A model generated the notes under the pieces. It had not been told where the DNA came from, made no database searches, and saw nothing but the letters and a program-made list of their open reading frames with translations. From the NCBI RefSeq assembly GCF_019049245.1, contig NZ_JAGMUK010000044.1, positions 1 through 63,502 of the forward strand: a stretch of DNA of 63,502 bases. Direction: 5' to 3'. The DNA comes from Streptomyces sp. AC555_RSS877. Its GTDB lineage: Bacteria; Actinomycetota; Actinomycetes; Streptomycetales; Streptomycetaceae. This document shows, in pieces, positions 1 through 6,922 of the stretch; within the stretch, counting starts at the first letter, position 1, and each line of letters opens with the position of its first letter. The translations under genes and the position numbers were made by a program.

Positions 1-93
1 GTGATGCTCAACGCCCTGCGCGAGACCCACGCCGCCGAGGCCGCCATCAACCAGGCCGTCAGCACCCTGCGCACCGCGCTGGGCACCGCCTGA
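1..93 (+). CDS. C-terminal end of an unidentified protein (partial)
   Basis: The window opens inside a reading frame that runs to TGA at 91-93. The visible 30 residues form an alanine-rich amphipathic helix (HAAEAAINQAVSTLRTALG). This is too little to name a family. It converges on the glucarate dehydratase gene, so it is not part of that operon. A regulator would be a plausible neighbour for a sugar-acid operon, but that is a guess. The true start lies upstream of the window. Confidence 0.5.
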   Translation: MMLNALRETHAAEAAINQAVSTLRTALGTA

Positions 94-168
94 CGGCCGC
101 TGGTTGTTCCGGACGGAACCAGGGGCGCGCCCGCACGGGCCGTGAGGGGCGGGTCTCGGTGGCGTGCC

Positions 169-216
169 GGGTGCGGGTGCGTGGGGGCTGGTCGCGCAGT
201 TCCCCGCGCCCCTGAG
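169..216. repeat. Streptomyces-type intergenic repeat
   Basis: The stretch containing GCTGGTCGCGCAGTTCCCCG followed by CGCCCCTGAGG lies in the 215-nt gap between two convergent gene ends. From memory, very similar sequence recurs many times between genes in Streptomyces genomes. It contains partly self-complementary GC-rich arms (GGGGC ... GCCCC), so it may fold in RNA from either strand and could act as a bidirectional terminator. Only one copy is seen in this window. The rest of 94-308 shows nothing else. Confidence 0.5.
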
Positions 217-308
217 GTCGGCTCGGCGGGCTCGGCACGCCCGGCCACGTCATCGCCCAGTCGTACACCGACCCGGGTGCGGTGGGCGTACGCCCGCACA
301 GTGATCCG

Positions 309-1568
309 TCACCAACGTGGCAGCCTGAGCTCGTACTCCGGCTGGAACCGCCGCATGTAGCCGGTGTCGTCCCGCGTACGCACGCCGGAGTCCACGTACA
401 GCCGGTGCAGCCGGTCGAGGGCGTCGTGGTCGAGTTCCACGCCGAGACCGGCCCCGGTCGGCACCTCGACCGCGCCGTCGCGCAGCTCCAGCGCACCCGG
501 GACGACCACGTCGTCGGCCGAGTTCCACGGGTAGTGCGTGTCGCAGGAGTGGTCGAGGTTCGGGATGGCCGCGGCCACATGGGTCATCGCGGCGAGGCTG
601 ATGCCCAGGTGCGAGTTGGAGTGCATGGACAGGGCGAGCCCGAACGCCTCGCAGAGCGCGGCCAGTTCACGGGTGCGGCGCAGCCCGCCCCAGTAGTGGT
701 GGTCGGTGAGCAGGACCTGGATCGCGTTCTGCTCGACCGCCGGCTTCAGGTGTTCCCAGGCGATCACGCACATGTTGGTCGCGAGCGGCATCGGCGCGTC
801 CCGCGCGACCGCCGCCATGCCGGGGATGCTCCTGGTCGGGTCCTCCAAGTACTCCAGAACTCCCTCCAGTTCACGGGCGACGTACGCCGACGTCTCGACC
901 GTCCAGGCGGTGTTGGGGTCCAGGCGCAGCGACTGTCCGGGGAACGCCTCCGCCAGCGCCTTGATGGCGGCGATCTCCTCGTCCGGGGGGAAGACCCCGC
1001 CCTTCAGCTTGAACGAGCTGAAGCCGTACCGCTGTCGCATCAGCCGGGCCTGCTCGACGATCCCGGCCGGGTCGAGCGCCTCGCCCCAGTCGTCGCCGAC
1101 GGCCGCGCGGCCGTCGAGCGCCGGGTGTTCGGCCCACTTGTAGAAGAGGTACGCCGCGAACGGCACGGAGTCCCGCACCGCGCCGCCGAGCAGGTCGACG
1201 ACCGGGCGTCCGAGCAGCCTGCCCTGCGCGTCGAGGCAGGCGACCTCCACCGCGGAGGTGGTCCAGCCGCGCTCGTGAGAGCTCGGCACGGTCGGCAGCA
1301 GGGCGGCGTCGATCGCGGCCGCGACGGCCGTCGTGTCGAAGACGTCCATGCCGACGACCACCTTCGCCGCCGCCTGAAGCCGCTCCAGCCGGGCCGTGCC
1401 GCCCGGCGACTCGCCGAGACCCACCGTGCCGTCCTCCAGGACGAGTTGGAGGATCACCCGCAGGGCGAGGGGCTCGTGGACGCCGTTGGAGTTGAGCAGC
1501 GGCGGGTCGCGGAAGGCGATCGGGGTGACGATCAGCTCACGGATCCTCGTGTCACCGGACCTGCTCAT
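309..1568 (-). CDS. gudD: Glucarate dehydratase (enolase superfamily)
   Basis: 419 aa, the usual length. It would dehydrate D-glucarate to 5-dehydro-4-deoxyglucarate in the cytoplasm. Visible enolase-superfamily features: the substrate-capping N-terminal domain, a Lys-rich strand (FSSFKLKGG) as in the KxK catalytic pair, the metal-ligand strands around RLDPNTAW and EDPTRSIPG, a DHH strand, and the SMHSNSHLGIS strand carrying the catalytic histidine. The ATG overlaps the stop of the upstream dehydratase gene by 4 nt (ATGA), so it should be translationally coupled as the last gene of the five-gene operon. The product is the substrate of the preceding enzyme gene, which supports the assignment. 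Confidence 0.9.
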   Translation of the reverse strand: MSRSGDTRIRELIVTPIAFRDPPLLNSNGVHEPLALRVILQLVLEDGTVGLGESPGGTARLERLQAAAKVVVGMDVFDTTAVAAAIDAALLPTVPSSHERGWTTSAVEVACLDAQGRLLGRPVVDLLGGAVRDSVPFAAYLFYKWAEHPALDGRAAVGDDWGEALDPAGIVEQARLMRQRYGFSSFKLKGGVFPPDEEIAAIKALAEAFPGQSLRLDPNTAWTVETSAYVARELEGVLEYLEDPTRSIPGMAAVARDAPMPLATNMCVIAWEHLKPAVEQNAIQVLLTDHHYWGGLRRTRELAALCEAFGLALSMHSNSHLGISLAAMTHVAAAIPNLDHSCDTHYPWNSADDVVVPGALELRDGAVEVPTGAGLGVELDHDALDRLHRLYVDSGVRTRDDTGYMRRFQPEYELRLPRW

Positions 1569-2473
1569 GCGCCTGCCACCTCCAGACCGTGGTCGATGAG
1601 TTTCGCCAGCCGGGCGACGTGCTCCGGCGTCGGGTCGACGAGAGGCGCCCGTACGCCGCCCACGTCCAGGCCGCGCAGTGTCACCCCGGCCTTGACCAGT
1701 GCCACGGCGTATCCGGGCACCTCGTCACGGAGCTCGACCAGCGGGCCGTAGAACTCGTCGAGCAGCGTGTTGACCAGCTCTTCGCCGTTCTCGGCGAGCG
1801 CCCGGTGGAAGGCCAGGGCGATTTCGGGGGCGAAGGCGAACACGGCGGAGGAGTACAGCTCGACGCCGATGCCGCGGTAGGCGGGCGCGGTCATCTCGGC
1901 GGTGGGCAGGCCGTTGAAGAACTGGAAGTCCCGTCCGTTTGGGAGGGCGCGTACGGCCCGGACGATGCGGTGCATCCGCTCGATGTCGCCGAGGCCGTCC
2001 TTCAGGCCGACGACCCCGGGCAGGGCGGCGATCTCGGCGGCCGTGGACTCGGTGAGGCGGGCGGTGCCGCGCTGGTAGAAGACGACGGGCAGGCCGGTGG
2101 CGTCGGTGACCTCCCTGGCGTACCGGACGAGGCCCTGCTGCGGGGCGCTCACCAGGTACGGCGGCAGCAGCAGGAGGCCGTCGGCGCCGGCGCGTTCGAT
2201 GCGGGCCGCCTGGTCGCGGGCGACTGGCATGGGGCCGCCGGCCGCGGCGAGGACCGGCACCCGCCCCGCGGTCGCCTCAACGGCGATCCGTGTCGCCCGT
2301 TCGATCTCCTCGGGCGTCAGCGCGTGGAACTCGCCGGTACCGCAGGCGACGAACACGCCGCCCGCGCCGGCCGAGACGCCCGCCTCGATGTGCCGGGCGA
2401 GCAGTTCCCCGTCCAGTGACCCGTCCGCGGCGAACGGCGTGACCGGGAAGAACAGTACTCCGTGGAACTTCAT
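1565..2473 (-). CDS. kdgD: 5-dehydro-4-deoxyglucarate dehydratase (DHDPS/NAL family)
   Basis: 302 aa, full length for the family. It would dehydrate and decarboxylate 5-dehydro-4-deoxyglucarate to 2-oxoglutarate semialdehyde, the step after glucarate dehydratase. It shows the dihydrodipicolinate synthase fold markers: the N-terminal strand FHGVLFFPVTPF, the loop ACGTGEFHALTPEE, the YQRGTA strand with the catalytic tyrosine region, and the Schiff-base lysine in GVVGLKDGLGD. The start has GAGGGAG just upstream. It overlaps gudD by 4 nt and lies 24 nt after the MalG-type permease gene. Other NAL-family functions are possible on sequence alone; the adjacent gudD makes KdgD most likely. Confidence 0.88.
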   Translation of the reverse strand: MKFHGVLFFPVTPFAADGSLDGELLARHIEAGVSAGAGGVFVACGTGEFHALTPEEIERATRIAVEATAGRVPVLAAAGGPMPVARDQAARIERAGADGLLLLPPYLVSAPQQGLVRYAREVTDATGLPVVFYQRGTARLTESTAAEIAALPGVVGLKDGLGDIERMHRIVRAVRALPNGRDFQFFNGLPTAEMTAPAYRGIGVELYSSAVFAFAPEIALAFHRALAENGEELVNTLLDEFYGPLVELRDEVPGYAVALVKAGVTLRGLDVGGVRAPLVDPTPEHVARLAKLIDHGLEVAGA

Positions 2474-2497
2474 GTCTCCCTCAAACGTGGGGGTTGG

Positions 2498-3442
2498 TCA
2501 GCCCTTGGTGGCCCCGGCGGCGATGCCGGTGACCAGCGAGCGCTGGAGGAGCAGGTAGACGATGAGGCTGGGGATCAGGGCGATGACCGCTCCGGCGAGC
2601 ACCACCCCGGAGCCGACCTCGGGGTCGGTGCGCAGGATGGACAGGGCGACGGTGACGGTGTAGTCGGTGGGGTCCTTGGAGGCGATCAGGGGCAGCAGGT
2701 ACTGGTCCCAGATCATGACGAAGCCGAGCACGCCGGCCACGCCCAGGGCGGGCTTGCACAGCGGCAGGACGACCTGCCACAGCATCCTGAACTCGCCCAC
2801 GCCGTCGAGGCGGGCGGCCTCCTCCATCTCGGTGGGGATGTCCTTCATGAACTCGGTCAGCAGCATCACCGAGAAGCCCCAGGCGCCGAGCGGCAGGATC
2901 ACGCCCCACGCCGTTCCCTTCAGGTCCACGCCGACCACCGGGACGTGACCGAGGACCAGCGACAGCGGGATCGCGATGACCTCCTCGGGGAGCATCATCG
3001 TCAGCATGAACAGGGTCAGGATCAGCGCCTGGCCGCGGAACCGGTGCCGGGCCAGCGCGTACGCGGCGAGCACCGACACCGCGAGCTGGAGCAGCAGCGC
3101 GCCGCCCGCTATGACGAGGGAGTTGGTGAAGTAGTCCCAGATCCCGCGCTCGCCCGCCACCGTGAAGTTCTGCAGCGTGCTGTCGTGCGGGATGAAGGAG
3201 AGCGACGAGCCGCTGGCGTGCGCGGTGAAGGCGCCGGAGAGGATCGTCAGGAACGGTGCCGCGAAGACGCCGAGCGCGATCGCGCAGAGCAGGATCCGCA
3301 ACGCCCGGCCCACGCCCGGCCGGTCGCTCCAGCCGAGGGCGGTGTCGAAGCGGGCGGGGGTGGTCCGCTGCCTGGCCGAGGCCTTCCGGGCCGGTGAACC
3401 GGCCGCCGGCGTGCGGACGGTGTCGATGGCGGGTGCGCTCAT
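2498..3442 (-). CDS. ABC sugar transporter permease, MalG type
   Basis: 314 aa integral membrane protein with about six hydrophobic segments after a charged N-terminal tail of about 45 residues. The cytoplasmic EAA loop (EEAARLDGVGEF...PLCKPAL) that docks the ATPase is intact. It is the second permease of a carbohydrate uptake CUT1 system with the MalF-type permease and binding protein upstream, and starts within the stop of the preceding gene (ATGA). No ATPase gene is present in the operon, as is usual in Streptomyces, where a shared MsiK-type ATPase energises several CUT1 systems (family knowledge). The likely substrate is glucarate or a related sugar acid, inferred from the two downstream enzymes. 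Confidence 0.9.
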   Translation of the reverse strand: MSAPAIDTVRTPAAGSPARKASARQRTTPARFDTALGWSDRPGVGRALRILLCAIALGVFAAPFLTILSGAFTAHASGSSLSFIPHDSTLQNFTVAGERGIWDYFTNSLVIAGGALLLQLAVSVLAAYALARHRFRGQALILTLFMLTMMLPEEVIAIPLSLVLGHVPVVGVDLKGTAWGVILPLGAWGFSVMLLTEFMKDIPTEMEEAARLDGVGEFRMLWQVVLPLCKPALGVAGVLGFVMIWDQYLLPLIASKDPTDYTVTVALSILRTDPEVGSGVVLAGAVIALIPSLIVYLLLQRSLVTGIAAGATKG

Positions 3443-4344
3443 CGCACGTCTCCCCTCTTACGGAAGTAGTTGACCGTCACGGTCAGCAGCAGGGTCACGC
3501 AGAGCAGCAGCACGGAGGCCGCGGAGGCGCCGCCGATGTCGTTGCGGGTGAAGCCGAGGCTGTAGGCGCGGGTCATCCACACCTCGGTGGATCCGGCCGG
3601 ACCGCCGCCGGTGAGGACGTACACCTCGGTGAACACGCGCAGTCCGCGGATCGCGGCGAGCGTGAGGACGATGCCGAGCGCGGGGCGGATGGCGGGCAGC
3701 GTCACGTAGCGCAGGCGCTGCCACAGGGAGACGCCGTCCATCGCGGCGGCCTCGTACAGGGTCCGGTCCACGCCGGCGAGGCCGGCGAGGATGATCACCA
3801 TGTTGTAGGGGGCGAGCATCCAGATGCTCATGGCCATGGTCGCCCACAGCGCGGTGTCGGGGTTGTCGAGGAACGGTGTGGGCCCGAGCCCGAGGAAGCC
3901 TAGGCCGTGGTTGATCAGGCCGTCGGAGGTCGGGTAGTACAGCAGCCGCCACATCTCGCCGACGACGGCGGTCGCGGTGACGACCGGCAGGAAGACGGCC
4001 GTACGCATGATCTTCAGGGAGCGGGCCTGGCCCTCCAGCAGCAGGGCGAGGAGGAAGCCGACGAAGATGGCGCCCAGCGACTGGCCGAGGCCAAGGAGCA
4101 GGGTGTTGCCGATCGCGTCCTGGAAGCGGTGGTCGGTCAGGACCCGGGTGTAGTTGTCGAGGCCGACCCACTTGTCGCCGAGGAAGGGCCGTACGTCGAA
4201 GAAGCTGAGCCAGATGCCCTTGCCCATGGGCAGGAACTTGAAGACGAGGGCGAGGAGCAGGCCCGGGGCGAGGAACACCCAGGGCAGGGCCGCCCTCTTG
4301 GTGAGAACTCCGCGCCGCCGGGGCGTGGTGAGGGTCGCGGTCAT
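3439..4344 (-). CDS. ABC sugar transporter permease, MalF type
   Basis: 301 aa membrane protein with an N-terminal segment WVFLAPGLLLALVFKFLP typical of MalF-like CUT1 permeases and five further hydrophobic helices. The EAA motif (YEAAAMDGVSLWQRL...LPAIRPAL) is intact. It overlaps the binding-protein gene by 4 nt at its start and the MalG-type gene by 4 nt at its end, so all three transporter genes should be translated in a coupled way. The partner ATPase is not encoded here. Confidence 0.9.
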   Translation of the reverse strand: MTATLTTPRRRGVLTKRAALPWVFLAPGLLLALVFKFLPMGKGIWLSFFDVRPFLGDKWVGLDNYTRVLTDHRFQDAIGNTLLLGLGQSLGAIFVGFLLALLLEGQARSLKIMRTAVFLPVVTATAVVGEMWRLLYYPTSDGLINHGLGFLGLGPTPFLDNPDTALWATMAMSIWMLAPYNMVIILAGLAGVDRTLYEAAAMDGVSLWQRLRYVTLPAIRPALGIVLTLAAIRGLRVFTEVYVLTGGGPAGSTEVWMTRAYSLGFTRNDIGGASAASVLLLCVTLLLTVTVNYFRKRGDVR

Positions 4345-5675
4345 TTCAACAGGTCCTGGTCCTTGAGGTCACCGGCGAGGGTGTCGTCGAGTTCCTTCAG
4401 GCTCGACGTGACGTCGCTGCCGCAGTACGTGAAGATCGCGTTGAGGCTGTCCGCGGTGTCCTGCTTGATCGGCGCGAAGTCCGGCGCGTTCGGGAACTGC
4501 TCCGAGGTGTCCTCGTAGGCCTTCTGTACGACGCTCCAGCGGGGGTCGTCGCGTACCGTCGCCGCGTCCAGGGTGGAGTTGACGGGGATGCGGACGACCG
4601 GCTGGTGGCCGTCGACGCTGGTCATGGCGATCCGCTGGCCCTCGGGCGAGATCAGGAACGCGGCCAGCGCCTGCTCCTGCCTCGCCTTGCCGGTCCTGGC
4701 GCCGAAGTAGACGTTCTCGCCGTCGGCCAGCACGTCGGCCCCGGCGGGCCCGGCCGGGGCGGCCACGACCTCGTACGTGGCCTTGCCGGGCGTCGCGTCG
4801 AAGGTGGTGATGTTGTACGGGCCGGTGAGGTACATGCCCGCGTTGCCGTCCTGGAAGTTGGTGGCGTTGCCGGTGATGGCCGTGAGTGCACCCGGCTGGA
4901 CCACGTTCTCGGCTCCGCAGAAGAGGTTGTCCTTCAGCCAGGTGACGGTCCGTACGGCGGCGGCCGAGGCCATGGCGGGGCGGTAACGGCCGTTGCCGTC
5001 CGGCTCGATGATCTTCGCTCCGCCCTGCCACAGGTAGCTGGCGCCCCACCAGGCGGCGTAGCCGTTCTGGGCGCTGCCGGGGACGACCATGCCGTAGGTG
5101 TCGGCCCTGCCGTCGCCGTCCGGGTCCTCGGTGGCGAAGGCCTTGGCGACCTGCAGCATCTCCTGCCAGGTCGTGGGCGCGTCGAGACCGAGCTTGCGCA
5201 GCCAGTCCTTGCGGATCATCAGGGTCTGGGCCTGGCGGGAGTACGGGATGCCGTAGTGCCTGCCGTCGATGCCCACGGTGGAGGACCAGGACTTGTCGGT
5301 GATCTGGTCGTGGCCCGCGATCGTGTCCGGGGTGATGGGCTTGAGCAGCCCTTGGCTCTGGTAACTGCCCATCAGAGCCGTGTCGTTGATCATGACGTCG
5401 GGCAGGTCCTTGGTGGACGCCCGGCTCTGCAGCTGCTGGTCGAAGTTGACGACCGGCTGATAGTCGATCTTGATGCCGGTCTTCTTGGTGAAGGCGGCGA
5501 AGACACGGTCGTAGGTCGCGGCGGAATCCGGATTGCTCCGGGTCCACACCTCCAGCGTGTTCGGGTCACCGCCCCCGGCGCTGTCGGAACCGGAGCCACA
5601 GGCGGCCGTTCCGAACATCAATCCCGCGGCGGTGAGCGCGGCGGCCAGGCGGCGACTTCCTCGGCGATCGCCCAT
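4341..5675 (-). CDS. Extracellular solute-binding lipoprotein of the sugar-acid ABC transporter
   Basis: 444 aa from the ATG at 5675, chosen because GGGGAG lies 8-10 nt upstream and the protein then begins with a proper type II signal (MGDRRGSRRLAAALTAAGL followed by a GTAAC lipobox and GSGSDSAGGG linker). An upstream in-frame extension to 5936 would place 87 residues before the signal and is rejected. The mature part is a CUT1 family 1 binding protein (LEVWTRSNPDSA, NVVQPGALTAITGNATNFQDG, GPYNITTFD). It is the first gene of the operon with both permeases, kdgD and gudD, so it probably binds glucarate or another aldarate. The TTGACA promoter and duplicated operator upstream suggest substrate-inducible control. 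Confidence 0.9.
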   Translation of the reverse strand: MGDRRGSRRLAAALTAAGLMFGTAACGSGSDSAGGGDPNTLEVWTRSNPDSAATYDRVFAAFTKKTGIKIDYQPVVNFDQQLQSRASTKDLPDVMINDTALMGSYQSQGLLKPITPDTIAGHDQITDKSWSSTVGIDGRHYGIPYSRQAQTLMIRKDWLRKLGLDAPTTWQEMLQVAKAFATEDPDGDGRADTYGMVVPGSAQNGYAAWWGASYLWQGGAKIIEPDGNGRYRPAMASAAAVRTVTWLKDNLFCGAENVVQPGALTAITGNATNFQDGNAGMYLTGPYNITTFDATPGKATYEVVAAPAGPAGADVLADGENVYFGARTGKARQEQALAAFLISPEGQRIAMTSVDGHQPVVRIPVNSTLDAATVRDDPRWSVVQKAYEDTSEQFPNAPDFAPIKQDTADSLNAIFTYCGSDVTSSLKELDDTLAGDLKDQDLLK

Positions 5676-5728
5676 GGACACTCCCCGTTCATATCCGTGA
5701 ACATGCTTCACGAATCTAAATGATCGCC

Positions 5729-5758
5729 AAGTTACGAATCGTTTCACCCAGATGTCAA
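5729..5758 (-). promoter_or_regulatory. Promoter of the sugar-acid operon
   Basis: On the minus strand TTGACA (5753-5758) and TAACTT (5729-5734) are separated by 18 nt, a near-consensus vegetative promoter. One copy of the repeated operator (5735-5748) fills most of the spacer, so a bound protein would block polymerase. The 5' UTR would be about 45 nt. Confidence 0.72.
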
Positions 5759-5780
5759 TGAGAAGCTGAAACATTTCACC
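5735..5780 (-). promoter_or_regulatory. Two-copy operator of the sugar-acid operon
   Basis: Read on the minus strand, GGTGAAATGTTTCA (5767-5780) and GGTGAAACGATTCG (5735-5748) match at 11 of 14 positions. The first contains the perfect palindrome TGAAA-N2-TTTCA. One copy lies between -35 and -10, the other just upstream of -35. GntR- and LacI-type regulators of sugar operons use boxes of this shape; the regulator is not identifiable here. Confidence 0.6.
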
Positions 5781-5835
5781 AGCGTCACACACACTCGGGT
5801 GACGGCCCTGTGAGCCGCTTTCCACTGAGGACGCG

Positions 5836-5864
5836 TTGTCACGGGTGGGCCGGCGGCCTACCGT
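5836..5864 (+). promoter_or_regulatory. Promoter of the fructosamine-kinase-like gene
   Basis: TTGTCA (5836-5841) and TACCGT (5859-5864) are spaced by 17 nt. Transcription would begin near 5871, exactly where a heptanucleotide tandem repeat starts. The gene starts at 5930, giving a leader of about 60 nt. Confidence 0.6.
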
Positions 5865-5871
5865 TTCGGAC

Positions 5872-5896
5872 GTGCTGCGTGCTGCGTGCTGCGTGC
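5872..5896 (+). repeat. GTGCTGC heptanucleotide tandem repeat
   Basis: Three perfect copies of GTGCTGC followed by a partial GTGC. The array lies in the predicted 5' leader of the fructosamine-kinase-like gene, directly after the promoter. Confidence 0.85.
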
Positions 5897-5929
5897 GGTG
5901 GAAGCGGACGAGGAACGGTTCGGTACGAC

Positions 5930-6790
5930 ATGACACGCGAAGGGCCGGGTGCCGTGGCGGCGCGCCTGACCGGGCGACCGGTCACCGCGGTGCGCCCGCT
6001 GTCCGGGACGCTCGCCGAAGTCGCCCTCGACGGCGGGCCGGTGGTCGTGGTCAAGCCGGGGGAGGGGCCCGGCGCCGTCGAGGCCGAGGCGGCCGGGCTG
6101 CGCTGGCTCGCCGAGGCGGGGACGGTCCGCGTCCCGGCCGTCTACGGCCACGACGGGCGTCACCTGGTCATCGACCGGGTCCCGCAGGGCAGGCCCACGA
6201 GCGGCGCGGCGCTCCGGTTCGGCCGGGACCTCGCCGCCCTGCACGCCGCCGGGGCACCCGCGTTCGGCGCCCCGCCGCCCGGCGGCCCGAGGGACGCGTA
6301 CATCGGACGCGCCCCGATGCGCAACGCCGACGGCACCGACTGGCCGGCCTGGTACGCCGAGCACCGGGTGCTGCCCTACCTGCGTCGCGCGGTCGACGAC
6401 GGCACCCTGCGCCCCGCCGAGGCCACCGTGATCGAAGAGGTCTGCGCGCGCCTGCCCGAACTGGCGGGCCCGGCCGAACCGCCCGCCCGGCTGCACGGCG
6501 ACCTGTGGAGCGGCAACGTCCTGTGGGGCGCCGACGACGAGGTCCATCTGATCGACCCGGCCGCGCACGGCGGCCACCGCGAGACCGACCTGGCGATGCT
6601 CCACCTCTTCGGCTGCCCCCACCTGGACCAGGTGCTGGACGGCTACCGGCAGGCGGCGCCACTCGTCGACGGCTGGGCGGACCGCATCGGCCTGCACCAG
6701 CTCTTCCCGCTGCTCGTGCACACCGTGCTCTTCGGCCGCGGCTACGCCGAACAGGCCCTCGCCCACGCACGAACGGCCCTGGCGCGCTGA
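5930..6790 (+). CDS. Fructosamine kinase / aminoglycoside phosphotransferase-fold kinase
   Basis: 286 aa. Small-molecule kinase of the APH/fructosamine-3-kinase superfamily, cytosolic. Visible elements: the N-lobe Lys strand VVVVKPG, the catalytic loop RLHGDLWSGNVLWG (HGDxWxxN), the metal-binding strand VHLIDPAAHGGHRETDLAML, and the family signature HLFGCPHLDQVLDGY. The substrate could be a glycated amine or protein, or a ketosamine. The start is the ATG at 5930, where the conserved part begins; GAGGAA lies about 15 nt upstream, a rather long spacing. It is divergent from the sugar-acid operon and convergent with the TerD-like gene. Confidence 0.8.
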   Translation: MTREGPGAVAARLTGRPVTAVRPLSGTLAEVALDGGPVVVVKPGEGPGAVEAEAAGLRWLAEAGTVRVPAVYGHDGRHLVIDRVPQGRPTSGAALRFGRDLAALHAAGAPAFGAPPPGGPRDAYIGRAPMRNADGTDWPAWYAEHRVLPYLRRAVDDGTLRPAEATVIEEVCARLPELAGPAEPPARLHGDLWSGNVLWGADDEVHLIDPAAHGGHRETDLAMLHLFGCPHLDQVLDGYRQAAPLVDGWADRIGLHQLFPLLVHTVLFGRGYAEQALAHARTALAR

Positions 6791-6842
6791 TCCGCGCACC
6801 CGGGCCGTCGTACGGACAACGCCTTTTGGCGCTGACGTCGAG

Positions 6843-6905
6843 GGCGAGGAAAGCGAAGGGACTATTTCAAGGAGTGTGAGAAGGAAGCCCCTTCATGGCC
6901 TCGCC
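6843..6905. terminator. Interrupted inverted repeat between convergent genes
   Basis: GGCGAGG (6843-6849) plus GAAGGG (6855-6860) pair with CCCTTC (6889-6894) plus CCTCGCC (6899-6905). The two-step stem lies between the ends of two convergent genes and could terminate both. There is no U-tract. Confidence 0.4.
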
Positions 6906-6922
6906 GTGGTCAACGCTAGCAG

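Noticed and set aside
5676..5936. 87-residue N-terminal extension of the sugar-binding lipoprotein
   Set aside because: It would precede the signal peptide and overlap the promoter; the ATG at 5675 has a good ribosome site.
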